Shown here piece by piece: positions 21,098 to 35,700 of a DNA stretch of 64,000 nt (within the stretch, counting starts at the first letter, position 1; every line of letters starts with the position of its first letter). Origin of the DNA: Sanderia malayensis (lineage: Eukaryota; Cnidaria; Scyphozoa; Semaeostomeae; Pelagiidae); assembly GCA_013076295.1 (NCBI GenBank), contig RQOL01000824.1, positions 3,286,001 through 3,350,000 on the forward strand, in the 5' to 3' direction. The position numbers were made by a program, and so were the translations under genes. A model generated the notes under the pieces. It made no database searches. It was not told the origin of the DNA and saw nothing but the letters and a program-made list of their open reading frames with translations.

Positions 21098-23433
21098 TCA
21101 TGGGCATTTGCTTAAGCTCTACTTTGATGTTTTCACTTATAAAACTTTCAACTTATAAAATATTTTTCTCGCAAAAATCTGTGTTTTTCGGTATCAAAGT
21201 AGTTTAATTGTTTTAAAGTTTTGAATCATTTAAAATCTCGTATCTACAAGGTACAAGAGATGTTCTTTGTCTCGTTCCATACCTTGGAGCCTAAATCTAA
21301 ATATAAACGAACATTGAGCTGAAAAAAACTCGTAAATTTCTTGAGGTTCTTTTGTTAATTTGGACAAGCATTGTACATTATTCATTATAAATGAATTTCG
21401 AAGTAACTTTTAGCATTACAACGCAATTCTTCACGTTGTGATGCTTTCTTTGCGAAATAAATTGTCTCGAAGTTTCCCTGTCGGACGGCCTATGTATGCA
21501 ATGTCTTCTGTAATCTTCATATTTTTGTTAAATATGATGAATTATAAAAATATTGATGCAATTGTTCAACGTTAAGATCTTATATTTTATCCTACATAAT
21601 GCATGATCCTACAAGGCGCGCAAATCTTTCTAAATCGCTGGGAAAAGTGTGGGTCTTTTGACTTGAAACAAGAGAAAGTTATGCGAGTTATTTTCCTCAT
21701 ATTCAGAAGAAAAATCCCGGATCGACTAATGGTGACGTCACAATCTCATATTGAATAGATCAATGAGAAGTTCCTCGCGGCAACTCAACATGAGTCACAA
21801 CAGTGCTATGGAAATGGAATTCCCCTTTGCATAAAACAAACGGTTTAATGCACACATGGCGTATTTCCTCGGCTGGGCGTATCAAAATATCGAAGTTTTG
21901 TTAAAAATACATCGAATTAAAACACACAGGATTTTAGAGTCGTAAAACTAGGGTAAATCTAGAAATTATTTGATTCCGCAATCTAGGCATGTCAGGGCAG
22001 GCATGTTCAAACAATCAAAAAAACATCGGAGTAAACTAGCTTGATTTGTGAAAATAAAAACGCGTCATTTTGTGAGCCAAATAAGTTATGACTTCAAAAT
22101 CATATATGATTATAAAAATCATCTAGACTGAGTAAAATAGCATAGAAATTATGCTATGCGAAATTACAGTATTAGATTTGTTTACGAGAAGAGAGGGAAA
22201 GAAAACTTCGGTTCATCAAACTTTTCTCGATTAGCAGTCAAAGTTGTTTTGCTGACTCGCAGAAAAGAAATAATTTGTCTGTATATAACAATAAACCAAG
22301 ACAATATTCAAGTTATACAAATCTAACTCAGTTAGGTAAACACTTTGTTCAACAAATCCACCCGTATGGTATCTATAGCTTATTAATTATTAAACAGACA
22401 AGCACGTTTGAAATTTTGCGGGAAAGCTAAGGCCTAAAATACACAGCTGATCGTCAGACAGAGAGGAAAATCAAATAAAAAATAGACCAAAAGCGTAAAA
22501 TAAACATATAACTTACCAGTGGTAGAAAAAGTCTCGAAAATGTCATAGCGAAGCCAACACGTCTATATCTCAAAAGCATTACAATTATTTGTACGAAGAA
22601 AAATTTTATAAAGCATGGAATGGAATGAATTTTTGTTCTCAACAACGATGTGCACACGACGATTGAATGACAGGGCCGCGCTAGAAAGAGGGTCTGGGTA
22701 TGGTGGGGGCGTGGCAAATCTATGGAACATTCAAGAATATTTCATATGATGGTGCAATAGATATGATAAAAGTGGGAGGGATAGAATTGTGATGACACCA
22801 GTTAAACCTATATGTCTGCCTGTCCACTTGGCTGAAATTCAAATTACCCACATGTAATACAGGAGTTCAAGAACCGTCCGTTAGTGAAACTAAATACAAG
22901 AAATATTAATATTAGTTGGGCTAAGTTAAGAGTGACCAAGGGTAAGGGTTTGCTGCAAACCCCAATTATAGTATTTTGCAAGTTGAATCCAATACAAAAC
23001 AGAAAATGCCAAAAACACTCACAATATTTGATAAAAGTCCTTGGGAACATTCGTAGAATACGAACAAAGGCTGTCAATCTGTAAACATTTTGTGGGTTTA
23101 ATTAAGCCCACCCCAAAGACAATGTTGTTCTCTCTATCAGATACGGAATCAATTGTTTGGGGGGGGGAGGGGGATAAAAGATGCGTGTAAAATTTACAAA
23201 AGTTCATGTGTCTCAGGACATTTGTCGCCCATCGTAATAGCATTTATCATCCAGGCCAAAGCCAGCAACACAAACAAACCGCAAATTCAGCTCAGAGCTT
23301 TCAACGGATTAATAATTAATACATTACACAGAGGAATAATAAAATATCAAAATTATGTCAACTACTTTTATCATTGGTATCAATGATCAACTATTCCCTA
23401 TTTTACGATCGAGGTATTTTATTTTATTTTATT
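21098..23433. other. Intergenic region downstream of the SLC7 gene and ALG3
   Basis: No supported gene. A possible minus-strand first exon is at 22517-22546, described separately. A G-run at about 23160 and an AT-rich stretch just below 23434 are the only compositional marks. Minus-strand AATAAA motifs lie in a TTTTA repeat directly after the ALG3 stop and may serve as its poly(A) signal. Confidence 0.4.
22517..22546 (-). other. Possible first coding exon of an unidentified minus-strand gene
   Basis: ATG at 22546 opens a short hydrophobic frame (MTFSRLFLPL), resembling the start of a signal peptide, and a perfect GTAAGT donor follows. The DNA upstream (22640-22720) is locally GC-rich, as a promoter might be. 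No partner exon was found, so this is weak. Confidence 0.2.
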
Positions 23434-26400
23434 TTATGTTAATTTGCGTTTTTCGTCTTGTTTTCTTAGAAATAAAGAAAACAAAATAATTAAATGACAA
23501 ATACATATTGCCATCGAGCTTTCATTCGTAGAGGGGTAAGTATTCCAACACATTTCCAGCACACCGAGAATTAATACCCTAAAACAGGCAGAAAATACCA
23601 GTTAGTGAATTAAAATGGTAAATATGGAGTTAGATTAAAAGAAAGTCGTCTTTTCTGACAGCATAAAATAAGAAAATGCCAACAAAAGAAGCACTGAATA
23701 GTTTTAAAAATTCTTCTGGAAAAATATAAAACAAATCAATGATGAATAAAGATAATTTATAAGAGAATAATACAATGATATTTCCGTATCAACAGTCTTA
23801 AAGGGAAGAAAAGATGTATCGATACATTCGAAGTTTGCTACGATAAACTAAACCGAGGGAAAATCATAGCACAGCAAATACAGTAGACACATCTCTATAC
23901 AGTAGACACATCTGAACAAGGGCAAAACTTAACAATGGTCATCTGTTTTTAAAACTGACCTCTAAACAAGGGACAAGATCATTGATTCTATAGGTGTCTG
24001 TTAAATCAGAGTCAAGAGTCAATATAATATTGAAAATAGTTATATGAAAGTTACACTGTATCAAGGATATTTTAAGGAACCCATTTATAATGTAGTTTGC
24101 AATACAAAGAAGGTTGACAATGAGTATGTAGAGTGCGATTTAACTATGTCCTGTAGTAGAAGGAAAACTAACAGACACAAACAGATCGTAACGATAACTA
24201 ACCTTACAGTTGTCGGCAAATTGGTACTCCACAGCAAAAATGGCAGTGTGTGAAAATACCAAACGTAAAACTGGTAGTGAAGAGATCTTGCGAAACTCAT
24301 TCCAATGAAATTCGAAGTAAATAAAACAGCAATCATTTCTGCGTGGAAAAATAAAGAAATAGAAAGTTTCTCTGCTTGTCTCATTTCAATCACCAAGTTT
24401 AAGAGCAACTGTGAAATAATGCGAAAGAGCATAGCTAAGAGAAATTCCTTCCAAAAAAGGAAATAGAAAAAGATACCATTTTTTTCAATTTTCGTTGTCT
24501 TAAATTTGCTTTTCAGCAGTGATAGCCAACCATCTTTGGGCCTACAAATGAAACGAATAGAACAATGCCATGTTGAGCGAATAGAGCGAGGTAAACATGC
24601 GGACAAAGTTTGATATTTAGATTCTACATTGCGGGATGATTATCCCACTTTTGGGGCCCATATGATTTATTTTATCAAACCCGAAGGTCCGTTGCATAAA
24701 ATGCTCATCAAGCTGAGGTTGTAGAGAGGTGTCTTTTGCGTATGGGCTGCCTATGCAAAAGGAAAGGGACAAAAATGTTGGGGCAAGCAAGTTTTTCTCT
24801 TGCTTAGAAGCGTCTGTTATTAAGGGGTGTCCATGAATGGAGGCTTCTCTCTAGGGTATCAGGTCGTTCCGCCCACTGGCGATCCGCCCACTGTATCAAG
24901 TGGAAAATACCAAAGAATGCGCAGATGGCAGGTGGGGTGGAACGTCTATAAACCCACTCTAGTGATACGAGAATGATGGCAAATGATGTTCGTTACATTC
25001 CGAGAAAATAGATAGCCTGCAGATGCAAACACACAAAATACCTTGGCCATTTTCGGAACCAGAAGGCAGCCAGAAATAACAGATGCATGGTGAACAATGC
25101 CAGGTGGAAATATCTGCTTAGAAAGAACCACTCGGGAAGAAACCTCCAGTTTACGGTCCATTTGAAGAAGAATTGACGGCCCAAATCAAATGAACGATGT
25201 ATATATGCGACTGGATTGGTCAGGAGAAACGGCAAAGCCAACACCAACTGGAAAAGAAAGAAAACACGTTGAGAATCGGTCATCCAAAAGCGCCATTTTA
25301 TTTTTATCAAAAGTCGAGGCACAAATGATATGCAGAAGAATAAACGATTTTCTGCAAATATGCGTTTACTCTATGCCATTTTTGCCTCAACCTTATATGA
25401 AAATAAAATAATAAATAGCTAAACAAATTAAAAATTAATGAATATAAAATTAAAAAATTAAAAAATTAAAAATAAAAAGAGAATAAAATAAAATAATAAA
25501 AAACTAATAATTAACAAATACAAAAAATAAAAAATGAATAACTAAATAAAATTAAAATAAAAAATAAAAATTCGCGCTCACACCCTTGTGTATACGCTTG
25601 GATTACTACCCTTAGCATCACCCTAGACTCTTGGGTGTTGCACTACCATGAGCTCTTGCGAGTACATATTAGATGAAGTCTAACTCTCGAGCATCATGGC
25701 GGAGCCGCTGAAATCCATTGAAGGTTTTGTTTGCCCAAAGGCTGGTCTCTCACACCAGCGCGTCCAACATGAAGTACTGCCACCACAACACATTGGCCAG
25801 GCGTGGTGACTGGGTGGGACTCGAACCCACGACCTTCTGCCTCTCACGCAGACGCCCTACCATTAGGCTATCCAGTCACATATATATATAGGTGGTAAGT
25901 TCTAGTCTATAGAAGTTGGTAACACGTGACGTGTCAATCCGTAAAGGTGGGCTGACCTGCGCAGTACCAAATTGCGCTGGTGAAACAACTACATAATGGT
26001 ATTGCGCAGAACCAAAAAGATGTCACTGCGATGCATACCGATCAACTATTCATGATACCATTACGTCATGCACGCCCAATTCTCATTTACTTCTCAATTC
26101 AACTTACCCTTTCTGGAAATTCACTCGTTTTGAAAGATGGCACAGATTGTTTTGTTTACGAACAACAAAATGAACATGCAACCGAAACAAATAAACAAAC
26201 AAAAATATTACGTTCGTTACTAACTTGAAGATGCTATCGATGCAAGACTTTAATTATTGGCAATAATTATAGAGCAACCTTTGATTGTAATTGATAAAAG
26301 ACTGTTTCAACAAACAAACTATTTTGGAGCACCAGGACAGGATATCGCCACTTCTAATTTGATTAAGAACGATTTAAATAAGGGCTTTCACGAAAGGGAG

Positions 26401-29240
26401 TTCAGTTTAACCTTTTATACAGCTGTATATTATGTATATTGCTTTATTTGTTAGAGACCAAAGTTGTTTTGGATTAATAACATGTGATAATTTGTTCAAA
26501 ATTTTCTATAAGGAGTTCGCTGATTGGACAAATAATGCTTCCAGTAATACTTGTTAGCTTTTCATCAGAAAGTTCGAAACATAATTAACAACTTATGTTC
26601 TGGTGTTCTGTTGTTGCAACTAACTGAAACATTAACTGGTTTTCTCTGTTCTGTCTTCGTCATAATAGAAATATACTTTTCAGTTTTTGCCACCTATCAT
26701 TACTATTCACACTTCAACGTCACAAGCTGATGACGTCATGAAACGTAATGACCGAAATCTTTTGGTTTTGATTTTGGATTCTAAATCCCCATGTTCCAGA
26801 GTATGCAAATGCATTATTCCTTTTTAGTGACGTCATCAAGCACGTGACACTGAAGCAAAATTTGTTTGGTCCCATCTCAGATTCTGAATCTCCACATTCG
26901 AAATGATATAAAAACAATGAGGTCATTTAGGTTAGGTGAAAAATCAGACTGTTACAGCCAAGAGACTGTTACAGGCCTGCCCAAGAGACTAACAGAAATC
27001 TAGGGTTTTGCAAAATTTATCAAGTAAAGCAACTTTATTCATATTTATAGGGTGTAGCTCCCTTCAAAATAGCCTGCAACATAGTCTAAGTTATGGGCAT
27101 TGGACCCACTGCTCTTGAAACATATATAGAAAACTTATGTTAACAAATGTTCGAAATATATGAAATTGAAATATATTGGCAGAATTTGAAACTGACCTGA
27201 AGTAAACATTTAGAAAGAAGATAAAAGAATGTGTTCTACCTGGATAATGGCACACAGTGATATCTTGAGTATTGTTCCTTGCAATCCAAATATGAGCAGT
27301 AAAATTAATAGCAAACCAGGAGCAAATAACAAGATGTTCATTTTCACACTGACAGCAAGACTGAAAAAGATTTGTAACCAATGAATTCCTTTTACAAACA
27401 AAAAACAATCAAAGAAATAAAAAATTAAATAAACAAACAAAGAAATATGTTAATAGATTACCCTTGTTACTACTTATATGTTAATAGACCCCAATATGAT
27501 TACCCTCTTTCATGTAAATAAATTCTAGTATAATTAACAAAACAATCGGACCTTTGACTTGAATCAAAGTACAATTCACAATCACTGTAAAAAACCCCCC
27601 ACTAATAAAGCAAAATACTTCTTGGTCTTGGTCGACAAATTTGTGCTATACTAAGATTATTCTGTGCTAGTTGATACCATTCTATTCTGTATATAATTCA
27701 TAATACTATTCTGTGCACAGTATATCAATCATAAATGAAGTAATAACACACCTGAACATTGCACACCCAATGTTCCATCTGTTTTGAAGAAAGAAACAGA
27801 CAGATAGGTAGAAGAAAAACATGGCGACTGGATCGTTGAATAGACGCAGCACAAATATGGAGTGGATTCTGTAAGATGCGCAGCACATGAAGAACATGGC
27901 AAACGGGGGAACCTGGAATGGAACAAATAAAGTTATCAATCAGTTGATGTTACTACAGTTGATATCCACCGCCTTAAACTCTCAAGGAAAATTAAAATTT
28001 GTCCATGATAATGGATGGCAGTTGAAGAAACAAAAACTCTAAGCCAGTTAGAAAATAATGAATAAAATAGGTTGCTGTTGCCAAATTTTATTTAAAATTT
28101 AATCACATCTGCTAATCTTGAACAATCAAGAAAAATCAAAATTTGTTTGAGATGGTGAATGTTTGAATTAACGAACGTCCCAGGTATGGCAAATTGAGAG
28201 GAAATGTAAAATTGTTCCAAAAGGTAAATGTTTACAGTATCAGGCAGCCAAGACAGCGAATGTCAATTGTCTGTCCAAATGAATAATACAAAGTCATTAC
28301 TGTAAAAATTGCAACTGTTGTCTCTAGCTCTGGTTAATCAGAGCATAGCATATTCCAATTTAATCTGACCCCAATATAGTGAAGCAATTTCTCGCTTTCT
28401 GCTGGCATTTTCACATTGGGATTCAATAAGATAAATGTTTATGATCACCAAATAAGGCAAAGATATTTTGAAATACTGCAAAGGTTGCTTACCAACTGCG
28501 TCTTATGGTAAATATAGAAAATGGCAACCAAGAAGAACAAATAAAGTGCCACAAAGACAAACTGTGCCAGTCTGATGTTTGTGCCATGCGATGTAACATA
28601 ATAAAGACCAGTAAATATGTACACAAAGCCAGCAGGATAACTTGAAAAGAAAATAAGAATAACATTGATAATCATAAACGTTAAAACCGAGAAGAACTAA
28701 TTAATTAATTATTAATTTATCGGTCAATCGCATAAAATCACGGGGATTTACAATTAAAAATTATTATAATTAATGATGATTAATGAACAATCACCAAACC
28801 CATAAGCGTAAATGTAACTTACACAAGAGGTCCAGTGTCCCCCTTCAGTTGATAATAATCATATGTTCCATTTACAAAACCTTCAACTTCTTGCATGTAT
28901 GCCACCCAGTCAATTTCTGTATCTGTGTGTAGAAATGGGCTTGTCAATCGCTTATATAGGTTCCCATCAGCTGCAAGCTCATATTAGTTTAAACCTGCTT
29001 TAACAAATAAATAATATCACAACAACACGTAAAATTTGTTAGGCCTAAATACTTACATTTTACTTTATAGATAACAAAGATGTTCACAACAACTTCAGCC
29101 AAGAGCAACAAAATTGCAACAACCCATGTATAACTAGGATCAAAAAGCAACGATTTTGCAAAAGAAATAGCAACATGCAAGTCCAACGAAGGCCAGTTAT
29201 TCCGCGAAGTAGTCCGTGACTTCTTCAATGGAGGCGCCAT
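23434..29240 (-). CDS. ALG3: ALG3, dolichyl-P-Man:Man5GlcNAc2-PP-dolichol alpha-1,3-mannosyltransferase
   Basis: ER multi-pass enzyme that adds the sixth mannose to the lipid-linked N-glycan precursor on the lumenal side. Nine exons: 29057-29240, 28823-28922, 28493-28640, 27752-27912, 27240-27360, 25042-25247, 24477-24541, 24203-24338, 23434-23578. All borders are GT-AG, all phases agree, and 1266 nt encode 421 residues, close to the usual length of about 440. Landmarks in order are [96 protein letters not shown] and CWNTYPST. The C-terminus ends KRKLT, which fits a KxKxx ER-retrieval signal. The longest intron (25248-27239) holds a tRNA-derived SINE. The gene follows ATAD3 on the same strand, 533 bp beyond its stop. 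Confidence 0.96.
25430..25590. repeat. AT-rich low-complexity tract (SINE tail)
   Basis: Runs of AATAAAATTAAA-type sequence lie directly next to the SINE body on its 3' side (minus strand) and look like its expanded tail. Located in ALG3 intron 5. Confidence 0.7.
25590..25878 (-). mobile_element. tRNA-derived SINE in ALG3 intron
   Basis: Its head (25807-25878) folds like a tRNA on the minus strand: a 7-bp acceptor stem TGACTGG/CCAGTCA, a 5-bp anticodon stem TCTGC/GCAGA around the loop GTGAGAG, and a T arm GTGGG-TTCGAGT-CCCAC. The B box GGTTCGAGTCC is exact. A ~215-bp unrelated body and a T-rich tail follow, which is SINE architecture rather than a stand-alone tRNA gene. Read literally the anticodon would be GAG (Leu), but there is no long variable arm, which a leucine tRNA should have. 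Confidence 0.75.
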
Positions 29241-29773
29241 TTTAATGAACACGTGTAGTATTATTGTGTGTGACCTGGGAATGAGGTTTTTAGGAATTGG
29301 CCCCTGGAAAAGAGGTCCCTGGGAATGAAGTCCTTGGAATTGGCCCCTGGGAACACATTCCTGGGAGATAGATGTTAACATGTCAGATAAATATCCGCAT
29401 TGAATAAATATATTCTTGGCGAATGGCTGCCCATATAGATGCTGCATGTAATGCTATGCGTAGAAATAGCGAGGCATAAATCAGATGCATAGTATAGTCT
29501 GACAAAAACTATATCCGTAAAATATTCAGTTCAAAAATTCGTGTAACAAGCTATAATAAAAGTTTATCATAATCCTAAAGCAAATTCACTCAATATTCAT
29601 TCATTAATATGTGACTATTTTTTCAACTCGAAGAAACACTCTAAGCAGTTTGCATATTCTCAAGATGACACACTCCATATGTCACCAGTTCATAATATTG
29701 ATTGTCACAGAGACCATAATCCATGAATTAGATGTCTATATTCGCAGCTCGCAGCTTAAAAGAATTGCTAGAC
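29241..29773. other. ATAD3-ALG3 intergenic region (ALG3 promoter area)
   Basis: Separates the ATAD3 stop from the ALG3 start codon. 29270-29365 contains short direct repeats of the types TTGGCCCCTGG and TCCCTGGGAATGA. Otherwise AT-rich with no gene seen. Confidence 0.5.
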
Positions 29774-32700
29774 CTATGCATTATGCAGATCAGGGTTCAT
29801 GTAGGATTGATTGTTGGAACTATCGTCTCTTAGCCATTCGACTTTCTGCTTGTGTTGTTTAATTGTTTCTTTGACGCGAGCGTCGAGAATATCCTCGGTT
29901 AAAACGCCATCCTTAGACGCATATGTACTGGCCTGAAAGAGAAGACCCAAGAACGTAGGCAAACATGGAAAACACAATGACGCAATAAAAGTTAGCATCA
30001 TTAGCATTATTATTCTACTGCGAGTTGAAAAGACAAAGCAGTCAGGTACCAGTGTAACGATCATAGAACAGAACTTCATTAAAGACATGTCATTCCTTCG
30101 AGCGCTCGTTAAATTGAAGGTCAGATATAGTATGAAGCAACATTTTAAGGAATAAGATTATCAAAGTAAAAGTTCCATTGAGCTCCAGGGGGCTTACTTC
30201 ATTTTCGAGGATCCAAAGGGGGGCTTATCAAAGCGGGGGCAAGAACAAGAAAGTTAATTCAAAATCTCACTTCAAACGAGGAGCTTACTAAAAAGGAAGC
30301 TTGACATAAAGGAATGCTTAATAGAACTGGTAGTTCATCACATCGATGCAACATTGTGAATAGTTATTGATAATTAACAAAAATTGCAAGCCCGGGAAAA
30401 TTTAATAGTGAGCAAATGAAATCACAAAAATGAAAGGCTTTCATACCTGCCAGGCGATGCCTAATTTTGCGATTTCTCTTCCAGAAAGACCCGCAGTATC
30501 TGCTGCGATCTGTTTGCATTTGATGTTGAAATCGAAATCGGCCACCTTGATGCGACTGAAAATAAAACAGCATTCATAAGTTGCACAAAAATAGACAGTA
30601 GAGGCGATGAGAAGCAAGCAACATAAACAATAGAAAGAAACAATCAAAATAGACAGCAGAAACAATGAGAAACAAACAGCATAAACATTAGAAAGAAGCA
30701 ATCAAAATAGACAGCAGAAACAATGAGAAACAAACAGCATAAACAATAGAAAGAAGCAATCAAAATAGACAGCAGAAACAATGAGAAACAAACAGCATAA
30801 ACAATAGAAAGAAGCAATCAAAATAGACAGCAGAAACAATGAGAAACAAACAGCATAAACAATAGAAAGAAGCAATCAAAAAAGACAGCAGAAACAATGA
30901 GAAACAAACAGCATAAACAATAGAAAGAAACAATCAAAATAGACAGCAGAAACAATGAGAAACAAACAGCATAAACAATAGAAAGAAGCAATCAAAATAG
31001 ACAGCAGAAACAATGAGAAACAAACAGCATAAACAATAGAAAGAAGCAATCATGATAGAGAGTAGAAGCGATGAGAAACAAACAGCATAAACAATAGAAA
31101 GAAGCAATCAAAATAGACAGTAGAAACAATGAGAAACAAACAGCATAAACAATAGAAAGAAGCAATCAAAATAGACAGCAGAAACAATGAGAAACAAACA
31201 GCATAAACAATAGAAAGAAGCAATCAAAATAGACAGCAGAAACAATGAGAAACAAACAGCATAAACAATAGAAAGAAGCAATCAAAATAGACAGCAGAAA
31301 CAATGAGAAACAAACAGCATAAACAATAGAAAGAAGCAATCATGATAGAGAGTAGAAACAATGAGAAACAAACAGCATAAACAATAGAAAGAAGCAATCA
31401 AAATAGACAGCAGAAACAATGAGAAACAAACAGCATAAACAATAGAAAGAAGCAATCAAAATAGACAGCAGAAACAATGAGAAACAAACAGCATAAACAA
31501 TAGAAAGAAGCAATCAAAATAGACAGCAGAAACAATGAGAAACAAACAGCATAAACAATAGAAAGAAGCAATCATGATAGAGAGTAGAAGCGATGAGAAG
31601 CAAGCAACATAAACAATAGAAAGAAACAATCAAAATAGACAGTAGAAACAATGAGAAACAAACAGCATAAACAATAGAAAGAAGCAATCAAAATAGACAG
31701 CAGAAACAATGAGAAACAAACAGCATAAACAATAGAAAGAAGCAATCAAAATAGACAGCAGAAACAATGAGAAACAAACAGCATAAACAATAGAAAGAAG
31801 CAATCAAAATAGACAGCAGAAACAATGAGAAACAAACAGCATAAACAATAGAAAGAAGCAATCACGATAGAGAGTAGAAGCGATGAGAAGCAAGCAGCAT
31901 AAACAATAGAAAGAAACAATCAAAATAGACAGTAGAAACAATGAGAAACAAACAGCATAAACAATAGAAAGAAGCAATCAAAATAGACAGTAGAAACAAT
32001 GAGAAACAAACAGCATAAACAATAGAAAGAAGCAATCATGATAGAGAGTAGAAGCGATGAGAAGCAAGCAGCATAAACAATAGAAAGAAACAATCAAAAT
32101 AGACAGCAGAAACAATGAGAAACAAACAGCATAAACAATAGAAAGAAGCAATCAAAATAGACAGCAGAAACAATGAGAAACAAACAGCATAAACAATAGA
32201 AAGAAGCAATCAAAATAGACAGCAGAAACAATGAGAAACAAACAGCATAAACAATAGAAAGAAACAATCAAAATAGACAGTAGAAACAATGAGAAACAAA
32301 CAGCATAAACAATAGAAAGAAGCAATCAAAATAGACAGCAGAAACAATGAGAAACAAACAGCATAAACAATAGAAAGAAGCAATCAAAATAGACAGCAGA
32401 AACAATGAGAAACAAACAGCATAAACAATAGAAAGAAGCAATCAAAATAGACAGCAGAAACAATGAGAAACAAACAGCATAAACAATAGAAAGAAGCAAT
32501 CAAAATAGACAGTAGAAACAATGAGAAACAAACAGCATAAACAATAGAAAGAAGCAATCAAAATAGACAGTAGAAACAATGAGAAACAAACAGCATAAAC
32601 AATAGAAAGAAACAATCAAAATAGACAGTAGAAACAATGAGAAACAAACAGCATAAACAATAGAAAGAAGCAATCATGATAGAGAGTAGAAGCGATGAGA

Positions 32701-35700
32701 AGCAAGCAGCATAAACAATAGAAAGAAACAATCAAAATAGACAGCAGAAACAATGAGAAACAAACAGCATAAACAATAGAAAGAAGCAATCAAAATAGAC
32801 AGTAGAAACAATGAGAAACAAACAGCATAAACAATAGAAAGAAGCAATCATGATAGAGAGTAGAAGCGATGAGAAGCAAGCAGCATAAACAATAGAAAGA
32901 AACAATCAAAATAGACAGCAGAAACAATGAGAAACAAACAGCATAAACAATAGAAAGAAGCAATCAAAATAGACAGTAGAAACAATGAGAAACAAACAGC
33001 ATAAACAATAGAAAGAAGCAATCAAAATAGACAGTAGAAACAATGAGAAACAAACAGCATAAACAATAGAAAGAAACAATCAAAATAGACAGTAGAAACA
33101 ATGAGAAACAAACAGCATAAACAATAGAAAGAAGCAATCATGATAGAGAGTAGAAGCGATGAGAAACAAACAGCATAAACAATAGAAAGAAGCAATCAAA
33201 ATAGACAGTAGAAACAATGAGAAACAAACAGCATAAACAATAGAAAGAAGCAATCAAAATAGACAGTAGAAACAATGAGAAACAAACAGCATAAACAATA
33301 GAAAGAAGCAATCAAAATAGACAGTAGAAACAATGAGAAACAAACAGCATAAACAATAGAAAGAAACAATCAAAATAGACAGTAGAAACAATGAGAAACA
33401 AACAGCATAAACAATAGAAAGAAGCAATCATGATAGAGAGTAGAAGCGATGAGAAGCAAGCAGCATAAACAATAGAAAGAAGCAATCAAAATAGACAGCA
33501 GAAACAATGAGAAACAAACAGCATAAACAATAGAAAGAAGCAATCAAAATAGACAGCAGAAACAATGAGAAACAAACAGCATAAACAATAGAAAGAAGCA
33601 ATCAAAATAGACAGTAGAAACAATGAGAAACAAACAGCATAAACAATAGAAAGAAACAATCAAAATAGACAGTAGAAACAATGAGAAACAAACAGCATAA
33701 ACAATAGAAAGAAGCAATCATGATAGAGAGTAGAAGCGATGAGAAGCAAGCAGCATAAACAATAGAAAGAAGCAATCAAAATAGACAGCAGAAACAATGA
33801 GAAACAAACAGCATAAACAATAGAAAGAAGCAATCAAAATAGACAGTAGAAACAATGAGAAACAAACAGCATAAACAATAGAAAGAAGCAATCAAAATAG
33901 ACAGTAGAAACAATGAGAAACAAACAGCATAAACAATAGAAAGAAACAATCAAAATAGACAGTAGAAACAATGAGAAACAAACAGCATAAACAATAGAAA
34001 GAAGCAATCATGATAGAGAGTAGAAGCGATGAGAAGCAAGCAGCATAAACAATAGAAAGAAACAATCAAAATAGACAGCAGAAACAATGAGAAACAAACA
34101 GCATAACAATAGAAAGAAGCAATCAAAATAGACAGCAGAAACAATGAGAAACAAACAGCATAAACAATAGAAAGAAGCAATCAAAATAGACAGCAGAAAC
34201 AATGAGAAACAAACAGCATAAACAATAGAAAGAAGCAATCATGATAGAGAGTAGAAGCGATGAGAAGCAAGCAGCATAAACAATAGAAAGAAGCAATCAA
34301 AATAGACAGCAGAAACAATGAGAAACAAACAGCATAAACAATAGAAAGAAGCAATCAAAATAGACAGCAGAAACAATGAGAAACAAACAGCATAAACAAT
34401 AGAAAGAAGCAATCAAAATAGACAGCAGAAACAATGAGAAACAAACAGCATAAACAATAGAAAGAAGCAATCAAAATAGACAGCAGAAACAATGAGAAAC
34501 AAACAGCATAAACAATAGAAAGAAGCAATCATGATAGAGAGTAGAAGCGATGAGAAGCAAGCAACATAAACAATAGAAAGAAACAATCAAAATAGACAGC
34601 AGAAACAATGAGAAACAAACAGCATAAACAATAGAAAGAAGCAATCATGATAGAGAGTAGAAGCGATGAGAAGCAAGCAGCATAAACAATAGAAAGAAGC
34701 AATCAAAATAGACAGCAGAAACAATGAGAAACAAACAGCATAAACAATAGAAAGAAGCAATCAAAATAGACAGTAGAAACAATGAGAAACAAACAGCATA
34801 AACAATAGAAAGAAGCAATCATGATAGAGAGTAGAAGCGATGAGAAGCAAGCAGCATAAACAATAGAAAGAAGCAATCAAAATAGACAGCAGAAACAATG
34901 AGAAACAAACAGCATAAACAATAGAAAGAAACAATCAAAATAGACAGTAGAAACAATGAGAAACAAACAGCATAAACAATAGAAAGAAGCAATCATGATA
35001 GAGAGTAGAAGCGATGAGAAGCAAGCAGCATAAACAATAGAAAGAAGCAATCAAAATAGACAGCAGAAACAATGAGAAACAAACAGCATAAACAATAGAA
35101 AGAAGCAATCAAAATAGACAGTAGAAACAATGAGAAACAAACAGCATAAACAATAGAAAGAAGCAATCAAAATAGACAGTAGAAACAATGAGAAACAAAC
35201 AGCATAAACAATAGAAAGAAACAATCAAAATAGACAGTAGAAACAATGAGAAACAAACAGCATAAACAATAGAAAGAAGCAATCATGATAGAGAGTAGAA
35301 GCGATGAGAAGCAAGCAGCATAAACAATAGAAAGAAACAATCAAAATAGACAGCAGAAACAATGAGAAACAAACAGCATAAACAATAGAAAGAAGCAATC
35401 AAAATAGACAGCAGAAACAATGAGAAACAAACAGCATAAACAATAGAAAGAAGCAATCAAAATAGACAGCAGAAACAATGAGAAACAAACAGCATAAACA
35501 ATAGAAAGAAGCAATCATGATAGAGAGTAGAAGCGATGAGAAGCAAGCAGCATAAACAATAGAAAGAAGCAATCAAAATAGACAGCAGAAACAATGAGAA
35601 ACAAACAGCATAAACAATAGAAAGAAGCAATCAAAATAGACAGCAGAAACAATGAGAAACAAACAGCATAAACATTAGAAAGAAGCAATCATGATAGAGA

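Noticed and set aside
24085..24606. Continuous 173-codon minus frame as a single exon
   Set aside because: It runs through two ALG3 introns; splicing at 24477/24338 and at 24203 restores the family sequence and leads into CWNTYPST at 23.5 kb.
25807..25878. Functional tRNA gene
   Set aside because: Good fold, but joined to a SINE-type body and tail, and the anticodon does not fit the arm structure.
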